Shown here: positions 26,264 to 38,362 of the stretch, piece after piece | How positions within the stretch are numbered: the first letter of the stretch is position 1 | Layout of the letters: each line of letters starts with the position of its first letter | DNA from: Paralvinella palmiformis | Taxonomy: Eukaryota; Annelida; Polychaeta; Terebellida; Alvinellidae | NCBI GenBank assembly: GCA_025642065.1 | Contig: JAODUP010000043.1 | Span: 763,501 to 827,500 of the forward strand | Direction of reading: 5' to 3' | DNA: 64,000 nt | Program-made: the position numbers and the translations under genes | Notes under the pieces: generated by a model | Databases searched by the model: none | Told to the model about the DNA's origin: nothing | What the model saw: the letters and a program-made list of their open reading frames with translations, nothing else

Positions 26264-29200
26264 TCTTTCATGTATTTCACCTTGACTGAGTTGTACTTTA
26301 GCATCCTTCCAGTTGGCATATTCAAAATTCTGAGCACCATTAATTAACAATGCATAACCACTCTCTGGCTTGACAGACTTCAGATGACTTAGTATTTGTG
26401 ATAAGTCATCAACATACTTAGAAATATCTGCGGATATAAATGAGGAGGCACGATAAGGAAATACTAATATCATCATCTACCTCATATTCAAACGTTATCA
26501 TAAATAAACACAGTAATGATCAATTTTGGTTTCAGGTTATTAAACAACAGTAACACAAACACAATTCTGAAAGGAAATCTTAGCAATCTTGTACTTGTTG
26601 TACACATGGCACTCACCATCAATGGCCAAGTCAAGTAATATCCTGGCTTGAAGTTCAACAGGATAACTGGCATCAGGATGACACTCGGAGAAACTTTTGG
26701 CAGCTAATGAAATCCGAATTGGCAAGACCTTGAACTAATAATACAACAACTTTGTGCTTAAACAAACCAATATATCCAAGATACACATGAACAAACACAT
26801 ACAAATCTAGGATATGTGCATGTTTGTGCACGTATGCTGAACTGCCTACTACTATGTTAAAAACATTCACTGTTTAAAAGCATTCTTGGCGCTAGAAGCT
26901 CTTGTTACTGTGGTCTATGCTGCTGCTACGTCTTCTATCAAATATAGTAATTTCCTGTTATATGACATACCTGATCATGACATCAATCACCTTCAACAAA
27001 TTCAGAATGGTGCAGGTTGCATAGTGACAAATATTCAAAAAGAGAATTATCCCAATTCTTCAAAAATGACATATTAGGCAGTGCATCCATTTCAAGATTT
27101 TGCTAACAACTTATAATTTCTTGTTGACATTATTATTTTTGTGAAGAAAACACAATGAACAAAATCAGCTGACAGTTGCCACTCAAGTGTGTCATTATTA
27201 CCTAGCATGGCATTACACTATTATATAATATAAATATGTATATAATATAATGTCTAAGACATCACTGGAAATAAATATCATTAACTGAATTAGTCAAATA
27301 TTACAGGTTACTAGTAAATCACTTCAAATAACACATGTATAGGTATAATTACAAACCTTGATTAACAATTTTAAATATTCCATCCATGTGTTAACATCAG
27401 CATCCTTGTCTACAACTTCTTTATACACTGATAATAACTGAAAATAACACACATCATTTTAATAAAGAATATCCTCAAATAACTACATCACCAATAGTTT
27501 AAGTTGTCTATTTACCTGAGTCATGCCTAACCTATTTCAAATCTAGTGGACAATAATAAAATACTACCGATTCCAAATATTCTGTAATTTTAATGGCTCA
27601 GCTTTTCATTACTTTACAGCTAAAATCTACATCGATCAGATGTAAACATTATGAAAGGAAACATGAGAATTAATAATGTGAGAAACACTTATTTTAGCAT
27701 GCACATAAATTTAATTATAAAACCAATTTAACATTAGATGTTAACCTTTTCCTTCTGTTCTTCATTAAGCAAATCTTTTGATGCTTGAGCAAATTGGACA
27801 TAACAGCAAAGGAGCTCTCTTCTTTCTGCTTCATCATGAACATCATTCAACAAAGTGTGATATAATTCTAAACATTTTTGACTTTCACCTTTGAGCTCTA
27901 AGAGCTGAACTAGTTTCTTCCTTATCTGGTTACATTTGGTGACATCACTGTTAAAGATAATACACAAAATTAAGGTTAGAAACTTACTGTTTAGTTAAAA
28001 GTCTGAGCTACAAGATCACATTTGATGATATAAAGATGTTTATTAATCTTTTGTTCTTGAGACAATGATTGACTTTGTTCTATCTTGCAGCTTTATGGCC
28101 AATAATCAGTGTAACAAATATTAGTGAAATAAAGCAAGATTTATGAGTAACAAATTAAAAACAAAACAAAATGACAATTATCTGTTAAACATTTCATACT
28201 TAGTTTTAGGCCTAATAATATTTCATGGATGCCTTTTTTAATCTTCCATGTTGTTGCCTCATCAGTTTATAACATGAATACAACATAATTCACTTGAAAG
28301 ATGTGTCCTAGAGTAAGATTAGTTTTCGCCATTTGCAATTTTTCACTACTGCTACACACAATGAAATAATTCACCAAATCGACGACCTCATTTCAATTTG
28401 AAAATGTCAGTTCAAACCCCTAAATTTTTTAATTTGATCAAATGTTTAATGGCCCCAAATAGTGGATACCCTGTGTTGGTTATGGTGTTTGATTTTTTTA
28501 TTACAACTAATCAACTATTAAAGCAATGAAGACTCGACATAACTAAGGTGTAGACAAACTAAATGTAAGCAGGATGCTATGTGATCTGCCAATCTTTCCT
28601 CAAGGATGCCAACATGAATAACTCTTTGATAAGGCAATATAGTTTAATGGTAATAAAAAATTGGCTGAAGTGATCTCATCTTCTTACAAATATAAGAAAT
28701 TATATAACTGATAATATGACCACAGATAGACTAGTCATACTCACATAGTTATACTGAAAAGGACATCATCATTGAAATAAAACTGCAATTATATCACATC
28801 ATTTGTCACTCATGTATATAATAATCTCTTTAAACGTAAACTATATTTCTCACCATGTTAAAAGATTATGTACTATTTAAATATCCATACCTTTTCTGTA
28901 GTTCAATTAATTTTGTGTAGACAAAAATCAAATTTTCAGAATATTCAGGATTATTCGTTTTCTCATAAAAACCACACAATCCCTGCAATTAGAACATATG
29001 GATATATAACTATAAACTAGCTGATGCTGATTCTAAATGCTAAAACAATCATCATATTGGCTTCTAAGAGAATATCAACAGATCAAGTATATTTATCCAC
29101 CTGCCATCCTAGAAGATGATCACTGTTTATTTCAGTTGCCTTTTTAAATGCGACTAGAGCCTGCTCCGGCTGTTCCAAGCCTTCAGCTGCTACTCCAACA

Positions 29201-31191
29201 AATACCAACGCATTGTAGTTATTTTTGTCTGCCTTCAGAATTGCCTACAAATAGTCAGCATTCACAACAATAAACACATGTAAATGTAACTTATATAAAG
29301 AGGCTACATTTAAAAATTTTAGTTTAGTAAATTTTATTTACAGGAACTAATCTTTTAGGAACATAAGCTTAACTGAACATGAAAAGGGAGAACAAATAGT
29401 AGATATGAATCAAATTTATATTACACATGTCAATTTTGTTTTAATAAACTATACTTGTAAGAATTGACACTTAGGCACAGAAATTTGTCACCAAACCTTC
29501 ATAAAAAAAAATTTCCTCCTTTGAATTGATCAATGTTTATTTACATTCAAACGTTGTCATTTGCTTATTGTTGACATACATGTATACATTTAGTCAATAT
29601 AAAGTAAAGAATAACAGTATGTTGTAGTAACTGTATATACACAGCACCAAACATGTATTAACAAAGCTTTCAAATGTTCATCAGAACCTATAAAGGTGTT
29701 CTGCATATACATGTACTTTGAGAGACTATGAAATTATGAATAAACACCAATCTCCTGTTTAATTGTACTAAAATTACACCTCAAATTAACCATATGTAAC
29801 TCTTAATTCATGGAAAAGAATGATTTTAGCATATATCTCGATCTTCTGCCATATGAAGGAATAAGTAACCCCACAGGTCAGTCATGTATACCACCAGCAA
29901 CTAAAGTGAAGGGCATTGTCATTACTGATTAATCAATTACTAACTAGATCAAATGAATTATCTCCACCTCCTACATTTAGATGGATTAATAGATATTGTT
30001 TAATATCACCCCATTCTTCAAAATCTACATTGGCTACCTGTTACACAGCATATTCATTTCAAGATTTTATTAATAACATATAAATATATCAATGATATGG
30101 CACCAGAATACCCGTGCGAACTGGTGTCCATTAGAAAGTCATCCCGAAAACCTAGTAGAAAGGGTGCATTATTAAATATACATTATTATTATTTAATGAC
30201 ACACTGGCACAATTTAGGCTGTTCAGTATCCTAGTACATTTGATCAACTCCTAGGTTTAACAGACACATTAATTCGCTTCCTCTACCAACAGCAGAATAT
30301 TTCAATCATTTGACTATGATGGATGATACATTTATATTACATTATAACATGTATTATATTATTATTATATTAATAAAAGCATCCTAATGCCATCCTAATT
30401 TTTGATGTGCATCTGAGTCAAGCGTGTATAAATTTGTAAACCAATATAGACTTTACTGAGAAGAGAAAAAGTTTAGCCTGGGCCAAACAAGTACTATTAT
30501 GGTTGAACCCACCGGGTTGAGCTAATTCAGTTGAAATATAATTAAACTTCAACCTGAATGTCATTGATGCAGCATGGAATGTTAAACAGTTAAGCACCAG
30601 CAAAAAATTAACATAGGCCAAAAAGTAAACCGAAAGACGTCATGAGATGGCTTTCCCATAAGTGATGTCATATTTGGTGGATGTCAACTGTGTTGATAGA
30701 AGGCCATGAATAGGCAAAGCTAGATGTTGTCTAGGTGCTTATCAAAACATAAACATCTATATCCATGATACATGAAAACTTGGATTCTTATAAAAATACA
30801 GCTTTATATACGGCACACAACCAAAACATTCTTGATACAGTTTAGTTATAAGATTGTTTGTATGCCAATTGTGGGTGCATCCTTGGTCTAACTGATAGGG
30901 TGTTGGATCACAGATCACTACCACCGAAGTTTGAATCTTGGCATGGGCATATCTGAAGGGTCTTTAATCTTTGACATCACTTCATTACATTTGGAGGTCA
31001 CTCAGCCCATGTGCACAAAACACCAATCATCATCATTATATGCCAATTGAATTGTGAATATTGTTTATTATAATCACTTCACCACCCACACACCAATTTA
31101 CCTTGCAGTGTCTCAGTGCTTCTTTGTAATCCTTCTCCCTGATGGCTTCCCTGGCTGACTTCAGGGTAGCCTTTATTGCCTTAGCATCCAT
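14782..31191 (-). CDS. SKIC3: Ski complex TPR scaffold SKIC3 (TTC37), 23 coding exons
   Basis: Coding exons in transcript order: 31191-31102, 29244-29101, 28982-28891, 27947-27746, 27437-27357, 26734-26617, 26427-26281, 25764-25663, 25382-25240, 24045-23956, 23762-23665, 23517-23391, 23301-23222, 23005-22906, 22168-22116, 21901-21794, 21524-21440, 19896-19865, 19644-19547, 18095-17993, 17698-17606, 17392-17300, 17134-14782. Every junction is GT-AG and every phase matches. The total is 4632 nt, 1543 residues, close to vertebrate SKIC3 (about 1560). The N-terminus [14 protein letters not shown] and TPR helices throughout are family hallmarks, as are G-R-C-Y-G-like, [10 protein letters not shown] and [12 protein letters not shown]3 scaffolds the cytosolic Ski complex (helicase SKIC2, WD40 SKIC8) that feeds mRNA to the exosome. 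Uncertain points: the exon 6 acceptor may lie 6 nt inward. Oddities: a 32-nt exon (19896-19865) and a 2353-nt last exon carrying half of the protein. Confidence 0.95.
18792..19137. mobile_element. hAT-type MITE, copy 2 (SKIC3 intron)
   Basis: Ends CAGTCATGG and CCCATGTCTG. Flanking 8-mers ATTGTGTG and ATCGTGTG agree at 7 of 8 positions. Carries the same central palindrome as copy 1 (ACTCCAAGTACCTACTCGGA and neighbours) and the same AATTCCAATTCCA arrays. It lies in the intron between coding exons 19 and 20. Confidence 0.8.
20266..20703. mobile_element. Second hAT-like MITE in a SKIC3 intron
   Basis: The right end reads GGATCAGTAGGAACCCTG, i.e. CAGGGTTCC inwards, a typical hAT terminus. Subterminal TTTTCCAGGA and TTTTCCAGAAC repeats occur in both halves. 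The left end (GGCTCTCACAGCC) is degenerate. Flanks CATTCCAT and CCATCCAT are only a weak duplication. Confidence 0.5.
21402..21433. repeat. (TA)n abutting a SKIC3 donor site
   Basis: On the transcript strand exon 17 (21524-21440) is followed by GTAAGC and immediately by this TA run, so the repeat starts at intron position +7. Confidence 0.9.
24247..24433 (-). mobile_element. SINE family 1, near full length
   Basis: Minus-strand tRNA-derived SINE. From its 3' end: (ATGATG) tail, CACTTTTGTGCACATGGTAG, GGTAATGAAGCAAAGTCAA, then the tRNA-like head with a B-box-like TTCGAA and an A-box-like TAGTTAGAC complement. It lies in the SKIC3 intron between coding exons 9 and 10. Confidence 0.8.
24577..24611. 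repeat. (TA)n microsatellite in SKIC3 intron
   Basis: Pure TA run of about 34 bases followed by a short CACA string. Confidence 0.9.
25399..25435. repeat. (TA)n beside a SKIC3 acceptor site
   Basis: On the transcript strand this run ends about 16 bases before the acceptor AATATTTAG|GT of coding exon 9 (25382), in the space where the branch point and pyrimidine tract normally lie. Confidence 0.9.
26231..26259. repeat. (AC)n beside a SKIC3 donor site
   Basis: On the transcript strand a (TG)n run beginning about 20 bases after the GTGAAA donor of coding exon 7 (26281). Confidence 0.9.
26893..27115 (+). mobile_element. LINE fragment in SKIC3 intron
   Basis: Plus-strand remnant of a LINE ORF2 C-terminal region ([13 protein letters not shown] near 26990-27030), then a CATTTCAAGATTTTGCTAACAA-like stretch. 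It lies between SKIC3 coding exons 5 and 6. Confidence 0.65.
29995..30260 (+). mobile_element. LINE 3' fragment in SKIC3 intron 1
   Basis: Encodes in broken frame [16 protein letters not shown] and M-A-P-E-Y, the standard C-terminal landmarks of Jockey/CR1-type ORF2. The string AGAAAGTCATCCCGAAAAC is shared, on the opposite strand, with the copy at 38363-38880. Confidence 0.7.
30873..31039 (+). mobile_element. SINE family 1, near full length
   Basis: Plus-strand copy: an A-box-like TTGGTCTAACTGATAGG, a B-box-like GTTTGAATCTTGG, then ATATCTGAAGGGT, GTGCACAAAA and an AATCATCATCATT tail. It lies just upstream of the first coding exon's donor, in intron 1 of SKIC3. Confidence 0.8.
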
Positions 31192-31197
31192 GAAAAC

Positions 31198-31500
31198 CTG
31201 ATAAATATAAAAAAACTTTAAGATCCAATTGTCAATTAAAGACTGAAACCAAAACTGACTCAATGCTCAACTGCAACATGGTACTGTAAAAGATAATCCT
31301 CTGTGTTCTATGTTATCTATATCAGTTTCAGCTAGCAACCATTCATTTGAGTATTTGTGAGTGTATATGTGTTAATACCTGAAATCTTAAGTTGGAAACT
31401 GGAATATTGCTCAGACTGTAGAATCTTTTCTGGAAAGCACCATTCTTCCTCAATAATCATGTCATATTTTGTAATCATTTTCGCGGGAACTGCGACATAC
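31198..31500 (-). promoter_or_regulatory. 5' leader and probable promoter zone of SKIC3
   Basis: The start codon sits six bases after an acceptor (TTTATCAG|GTTTTC ATG at 31198), so the leader is probably spliced. A candidate leader donor is CAG|GTATTA at 31378. The CG-richer string TTCGCGGGAACTGCGACATA (plus strand, about 31480) is a plausible transcription start zone. Inferred, not proven. Confidence 0.35.
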
Positions 31501-33661
31501 GACTAACGTAACACTATGCATCATAAAACTATGTTATTTAACAATACCAAAACAACTTAACATTATAGGTATTCTTTTGTGAAAGGTTAAATTATTTTTT
31601 TCCCATTTAATCAAATGTTTCCCACATTTAATAACAATTAAGTTATCACAAGTCTGCACTTTCAGTATATGATTACCCTACATATTCTACACTATACTAA
31701 AATCTTCATAGAATTGCTGTATTATTTATTATCAAACAAATAAACATGAAAGGGACAGAGAAATCCACCATATCAACAAGACCATGTGCTTTTATTTACT
31801 GTAAACAAAGACAACTACCCAATCATGAGAGAGTATTTGAGTCACATGACCATCATAATGCAAAATCACCAGCTCACTAAAATCTCTCCCATCCTTCAAG
31901 CATGGTTCTTATATTCAGTAAATATCTATAAATATGACATTTGAAATGGTTACAGCAGTGTATTATGGCATTATTTCAGATCAGGAAACTATTGGATGAT
32001 AAATATTTGTCGTTTATCATGACCAATTTTCTGCTGAAAGTCGGTCCAAAATCCAGCCTGCAATCAGGAACAGTGCTTTTTAGCAATGATTGGTGAGGTA
32101 TCAACGTGGGTACTTTTTTCTACTGCGAAGAGCTCTAAAACAGTGGAAAATCATTCTAAAATAAATGAACTAGATACTACTGCATATCTTGACTCAAAAT
32201 GGCATTAGCTCTGTCGTGCTAGTGTTTTAGACTACTCACTAGCACAAAGAAAAAATGCCCACCTCCCGGGCGTCCGGGCTACCGATTTGTTCAGCCCTGG
32301 ACCACTGCCAATTTTTATCGCTATATCTGTATCAGGAAACAATGTGCCAATCACCCACACAAAATTCAAGACCCTCCTGGAAAAAATGCACCATTCTGAT
32401 TCGCTGGCCCAGCAAAGACTTTCAAGCCATGCAGTCTAAGAGCAACTGCTGTGTGATGAACACCATAGAGGCTGTGCTGAACAAGCGACACCCTGGGGAT
32501 ACTCCCCGAAATACAAGCATGCAAGCCTTGTGATACAGTGTGCGGCTAAGACAGTGACACAACGACACAATATGGAACTATTACTGGAAAAGGCAGATTT
32601 ATCGTAGTTTTCAGAGTACAGGCGTAATGGCATAATGAAGAACAGAAAATCGTAATGATTCCACAGAAATCGTAATGGTTGGCAGCTCTGCCATATATTA
32701 GCCTATACTGACATTTCCCAACTCATCCTTGCCATCTAGCTAGAGCTTAAACAAACTGCAGGTGCAGCATAGACAACTATATCAAACAATGCTGGACCGT
32801 TAACTAGTGAGAGGGAGTAGGAACATCAGCAATATTGTTTTAATCATAAGTATTGTTCACAAGCAAGAAGAAGATTATGATTCCAGAGTTATTAATCTGA
32901 CATATAATACTGACAGAATTTGCATTATGTATAGCTAAAATAACACATACAGATTGCTTTCTAAGAAAGTGCATCTCATCAGAGGCTGGTAAGAAACTCA
33001 ATCACTCTATTTTATCTAAACTAAAATATGTATAATACATATCATATATGTGTGTGTAAACAATAGAACTTTATATATATAATGCTTGCATTGATTCACA
33101 ATGTCATATTTAAGCAACACAAACCTAATAAATAATTGTATGTACAGTTGATGATCTCTACTGCTAATCATAAATAAGACCCATTTACATACAGTATATA
33201 TTAAGAGACCAATTACTTTTGTCACAGAGCAGATTATAACAGCATATATTACCTTGTATCAGTTTATTAAAGAATAACATAAGTTATGTATATTCTATTA
33301 TGTAAACATTTACATTGTGAGCTAAAATAAATATTATGACATTATCACATAATTGTTTTTTTAGTATTTTCTGTATGTTTTAAATATCTATTAAATGTAG
33401 AGAATAAATTAGTATGTGTTAGTCTATTTGATCATATGTACAGATGGATAAATGGAGCAAGTATACTGAATACTTCAGCCAATCCGATGTTAAGCTGAAA
33501 TCTTATACACTACAAGTGAACCAGAAAACCGATGCAACTCACTGATGTGGGATTGGTCCATTAAGATATAATTACCACGCTACCATACCAATATAGGAAT
33601 CTGTGTACCCACCAGGTACATATAATGACATATAGAGGGGGAAAGTTAAATTAATTAATAA
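31501..33661. other. Intergenic DNA with one possible retrocopy fragment
   Basis: Mostly AT-rich and featureless. At about 32270-32608 (+) a GC-richer stretch keeps a codon-like frame, interrupted by one TAA near 32430 and ending at TAG. It reads like a fragment of a processed gene copy, but I cannot name the parent. Confidence 0.4.
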
Positions 33662-33998
33662 CAGACATGGAGTCAATTCCATTTTGTCAATTTCAATTCC
33701 ATTTAATCGATTCCAAAAATAAATTTCATCAACTGACAATTAATTCTGATTACAGAATTGACCCAATGCCTGCCAATTGTGGTATAGGAGTAGATAAACA
33801 AAGATAGAATAAATATAAAACATTATTTGGGTAAAATCGTATAAACATAAAAATGTCATTGCTTATTTTTATAAAAGACGTTAAATTATTTTGTGAACAT
33901 AATCACAATCCAATTTCATCAATTCCAATTATTAAAATATTCCAACTTAGGAATTAACCATCAATACCAATTCCAGAAGCGAATTGATCCGATGTCTG
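33662..33998. mobile_element. hAT-type MITE, copy 3
   Basis: Ends CAGACATGGAGTCAATTCC and GATCCGATGTCTG, flanked by the perfect 8-bp duplication ATTAATAA (33654-33661, 33999-34006). The interior has CAATTCCA repeats but lacks the central GAGTAGGTA palindrome of copies 1 and 2. Confidence 0.85.
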
Positions 33999-34006
33999 AT
34001 TAATAA

Positions 34007-36719
34007 CATACAAAAATAAATTTGTGTGTATATTTATATCTGGTTGTTTATGTGTGTCTTTGCTTAAACCAAAATAAATTGCAAATGTGGTATTATGTCA
34101 TAAAATGCTGTCATAGGTCATATTATATCTGTACTATGTATGCTGCAATAAAATATAAAGTTCCATAGACAGATCCCCAGTGTAACCTTGCTGTGCCACT
34201 CTTAACACCTGTCTGTTTTCAGTTAGAGGGAAGCTGTAAAATAAATACACTGCCTACACTGAAATGATTATTTACAGAGTTCAAAGTAAAGAGATCATAA
34301 TTAGTGGACTTCCGGTGAAATCAAAGTCAAGTTAGTTTGCTCTCTAATAATACACACATATTTTAACATTTGTTTCTAAGGAAAATTAATCTTATTGACT
34401 AATTATAAAATCAATTTAAATGTACTTTATTATTTGGTTAATGTTGAAAGTGGATTTTTTATTATTTAAATAAGAAAATTGAAAATACCCATTTGTTTTT
34501 ACTAGTCTTATAAATTATACCCAACAGAAGATCTTTCCTGCTGCATAAGTTAAGTAGACCTATCTGACTAAGGTACATGTAACTTAAAAGGGCTTTTGAT
34601 ATATAATAACCTGGTATCTTTATGTATGTAATAGTATCCACTTATCACTGGATACTATTATATATATTGATAGTCAGTGATAATGCCATAATATTAGACT
34701 TTTCAATAGTACCCGACGTCTGATGCTATATGTCGTTTGTTTTTACAGTCCATTGCCACCTTTTGGCAAAAAAAGTGCTCTAGAATGCTCAAAATACTCC
34801 ATTTCCCTAACTTTTTCATGGGAGAGTCCCTAACCTCCCCCTTCCAATGGAGAATGGGCCACTAATATACACAATATGTTATTGCTACAATAATTAATTA
34901 ATCATTTCAAAATTAAACTTATTTGGATTTGTTGTTGTTTCATAAAGATATAATTAAGTCTATTGACTATTCCACATCTTTTTTATTTATTTGTCATGAA
35001 TGTTTTTAATGTTATGTTATGTGTTATATGCTATGTGTTTGCTTTCATTAAAATGATGTATTATTAATGTTGAAATACTAATCGAATACTGTGTTAGTGT
35101 GACTACCACTACTCCGTGGCCATCTCTTCACTACCCCCACAACCAATGCTGTGACAATGGGTTTGCAGTGTTTTTACATGCCACCACAGGTGAGCTGCTG
35201 CCTACTTTCTGTAAGGGGTCATCTACTCTATTCCCTACTGAAAAGGCTGAATATACTTACTGGGTGTTATGTTTTTTAATCAGTAGAGCAATGTTTACCG
35301 AGTTATTGGGTAGTATATATCACAGCCTACAATGCAATCACTTAGTCTCAGATATAGCTATGTAATTTTAACCCCTATTTAAACATTCAAATATCTGACA
35401 TGTCCAACTCTTAGCCATGTATTCGTAACCATGCATATTTGATTTTATAATTCAGACTTGTCAGAATTAGATCTATGTCAAACTGGGTTAGGAGTACATG
35501 GTAAATCCCGCTCCCACAGGCAATAAGAGTGAAATGCTGTGTATTTGAATATAATTAGGACAGGTCTGATGGTAACCCACCAGTGTGACTGTGAGTGACT
35601 AAACTAAAGTTAAGAATTAAAATGTCAGTCTTGAAAGTGGGATATGATTACAGGGCTATGACTATGGAATATAGTATGGGCTCCCAGTCCCACTGTATCT
35701 ATGTATTTTATTGTTATTATATGTAGTACATTAGTGTACAAAATAAATCAAATCTGTTCCAGACCCACTCACCCAGGCCAGTCCCAGACGGCCCGAGTTA
35801 CGAATACGAGAGTAGGGAAAATGAACTTTGGCATTTAAAATGTTTTTCCACGAACAAAATTAGTCTTGTACGATACTCAAAATACTCACACTGTTACATT
35901 TAGACTAGTCTCCACCTAGAATATGACGACAGTGAACATTTGACTACTGTTTAGACTTAATCGAGCATAAACAACCGACACCGGATAAATTACAGACTAT
36001 TTTACTCTCTTACAACTAGGAATATGACACATCGTTCCCTGGATAGTTCGGCCTCCTAAAGATTTCGCCCTCGATTTATCATACAAATTTCCCTTATCTT
36101 AAATTAAAATCCTTTTTTTTTAATTGTGATTGCAATTATGACAGACAAGTAATTCTTCGGTGTTTCTAATCACAAACAATTTATGTCTTCTTTGTTTTTG
36201 GTGCCAGGTTAACCTAAACAGGAACATTGTCATACATTCAAAAACATATAATTTATTATTCCTCAAATATCTATAATAAAGACGTAAAATACATCTAAGA
36301 TGAAGTAATGCATTTTGAAAGGTTTTCTATGACTATGGTAATATAAAAAGTTTATTTTAATAGCCTGTGGTTCGAGACGTGTTAAATCTCTAATGTTCCA
36401 GGATTCTTCGCGCGTCGTTATCAAATAAGATGCTTATACAGGTGTTTATTCAGTGTTATATTGCACAAATATTGATTTACTCGATTATATAATTAATTAA
36501 ACCATTTAGTATAATTCCTAGTATGATTCCTAGATTAGTTTAATGTAACTTAAAGCGACTTAATTGTAACTTTTATTATTTCTCAATCGACATTATATAG
36601 GGAAAACCCACGGTCTAACTAAATAGTTTTAAGCCAACCTCTTTTGTAAATGTTGTTCACCTAAAAGTATATTATTTTGCATATTTCATTAGTGATTATG
36701 GAGGTTACTGGAATGTAAA
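34007..36719. other. Intergenic DNA, no gene seen
   Basis: AT-rich sequence with no convincing exon. An 88-codon frame at 35099-35365 (+) has no recognisable motif. Confidence 0.5.
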
Positions 36720-36900
36720 AATGGTGTCTTATAGTCACTTTCATGTACAAGTTAGGCCAAACCGGCCAAGCGACCTCCAACGCTAATGAGGCGAAGTGAA
36801 AGATGAAACACCCTTCAGACAGGACCACGCCGAGATTTGAACTCAGGTAGTTGAGATCTGTGGCCTACCGAACTACCAGTTAGACCACGAAAGTGCCCTC
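36720..36900 (-). mobile_element. SINE family 1 copy
   Basis: Diverged minus-strand copy: GTCACTTTCATGTACAAG, CGACCTCCAACGCTAATGAG, a B-box-like GAGATTTGAACTCAG and an A-box complement in AACTACCAGTTAGACCACG. Confidence 0.75.
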
Positions 36901-37222
36901 ATTCGGTAAGGGCGGAAGCGTGACGTTAATGGAGCCTATATATAAATCTCAAACAAACATTTTGAAATCAGATTGTAAATAGAAAACTTTCGAATATATA
37001 ATTAATGAGGTTTCCATTAGCTTCAAGTTCTAAATAATATTTTCGTTGAAAGGTCGATGACTTTTATCACTGTTTACAAAAAGGAACCAAAGATGCATTC
37101 ACTGAAAACTGTCCCCTTCGCTAATCATGAAGCCAGTGCAGCTATATATAATCCCCATGTTGGTGTTGAAGTGAGCAAAATTATTGTTTTTTAAGTAAGT
37201 AAGGTTTATTTTCCAATTTACA

Positions 37223-37225
<3 letters not shown>

Positions 37226-37275
<50 letters not shown>

Positions 37276-37297
37276 TATATATATATATATATATATA
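37226..37297. repeat. Compound (AC)n(TA)n microsatellite
   Basis: About 48 bases of AC followed by about 23 bases of TA, uninterrupted purine-pyrimidine alternation. Confidence 0.9.
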
Positions 37298-37659
37298 CAT
37301 CACATATTAAGTACAAGGCTTACATATTGATTTGAATGAATAATTAAAATGAAAATTGAGAGGATCAGCATAGCTTTAGTGGTATCTTACTACTGGCCCT
37401 ATGATGGATGATTGCGGTGTTCGAGAGTGTCACAGCACTGAGACGAAGGAGACGATACCAGCGTTAATCACAATTAAAGATGCAATATAAATAAGAGCAC
37501 AAGAGGGACGATATTGTTTTGTAGATTGAGCTGATATCAGAAACATAACGCGCTATAACCTACACAGTTAATAGATAATAATACCCATTTATTGACGCTG
37601 ACTTGTAACATATGCTTCAGCTTTGGTCTGCAAAAAAGGGAATTCCCAGTCACTTGAGT

Positions 37660-37805
37660 TGTTTAGCCTCGGCACTGGTCACGCTTGGGACATATGGCCA
37701 GGGGAAAGAAACCCAAAAATCACAGGCATGCGCCGGATTCGAACCAACGTCCTGGAGGTTTGCAACATAATGTTCCAACCACTGCACCGCCGGAGCGCAG
37801 CGAAA
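37660..37805 (-). mobile_element. tRNA-derived SINE, family 2
   Basis: On the minus strand an A-box-like GCAGTGGTTGG and a perfect B-box GGTTCGAATCC lie in tRNA-like spacing, followed by a tail with GATTTTTGGGTTTC and CCATATGTCCCAAGC. It differs from family 1. Only one copy is seen in this window, so the SINE call rests on the promoter boxes. Confidence 0.55.
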
Positions 37806-37911
37806 TCCAATGACGTCACTAGGAAGTTCCCAAAGTAAGACAGCGTCTGATTAGTCAGTTTGTTATTATCCTTTTGACGGATGATAGCCAAAGGCTGTGA
37901 ATAAGTCCATT

Positions 37912-38066
37912 CGATGATAATTGACGTTTTACGGCCACTTTTGTGCACATGGTAGGGTAAATGGACCGAGCGACCTCTAAAGGTAATGAAGCGAAGTCAA
38001 AGATGAAACACGCTTCTGACATAGCCCGGCCCTGGGTTTGAACCCGGATGCTATAGATCTCTGGCC
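37912..38066 (-). mobile_element. SINE family 1 copy, head truncated
   Basis: GATAATTGACGTTTTACGG, CACTTTTGTGCACATGGTAG, GGTAATGAAGCGAAGTCAA and a B-box-like GTTTGAACCC are present; the A-box end is missing. Confidence 0.75.
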
Positions 38067-38362
38067 ATGGAGGAACCCCAATAAATCCTCTTTAATCACA
38101 TCATAAAGAACACGCCTAGCTCTTCTTTCTGTCTGCTCTCAAACGTGTCCCTTCAAACTGCCTAAATGATGGTAAATTATAGACTTTATAGTGCCTCTCG
38201 AGTACGTACATCGTGAGGAAGTCTTGAAAATACTCAATATCTATATAGATGAGAAGTTCATTTAAAAATTGAAGTGTATAATAATAATAATAATAATTAT
38301 TATTAAATGATAATAATAATAATAGTAATAACGTAAATTTACTGTGTGAGTACGTGATAGTA

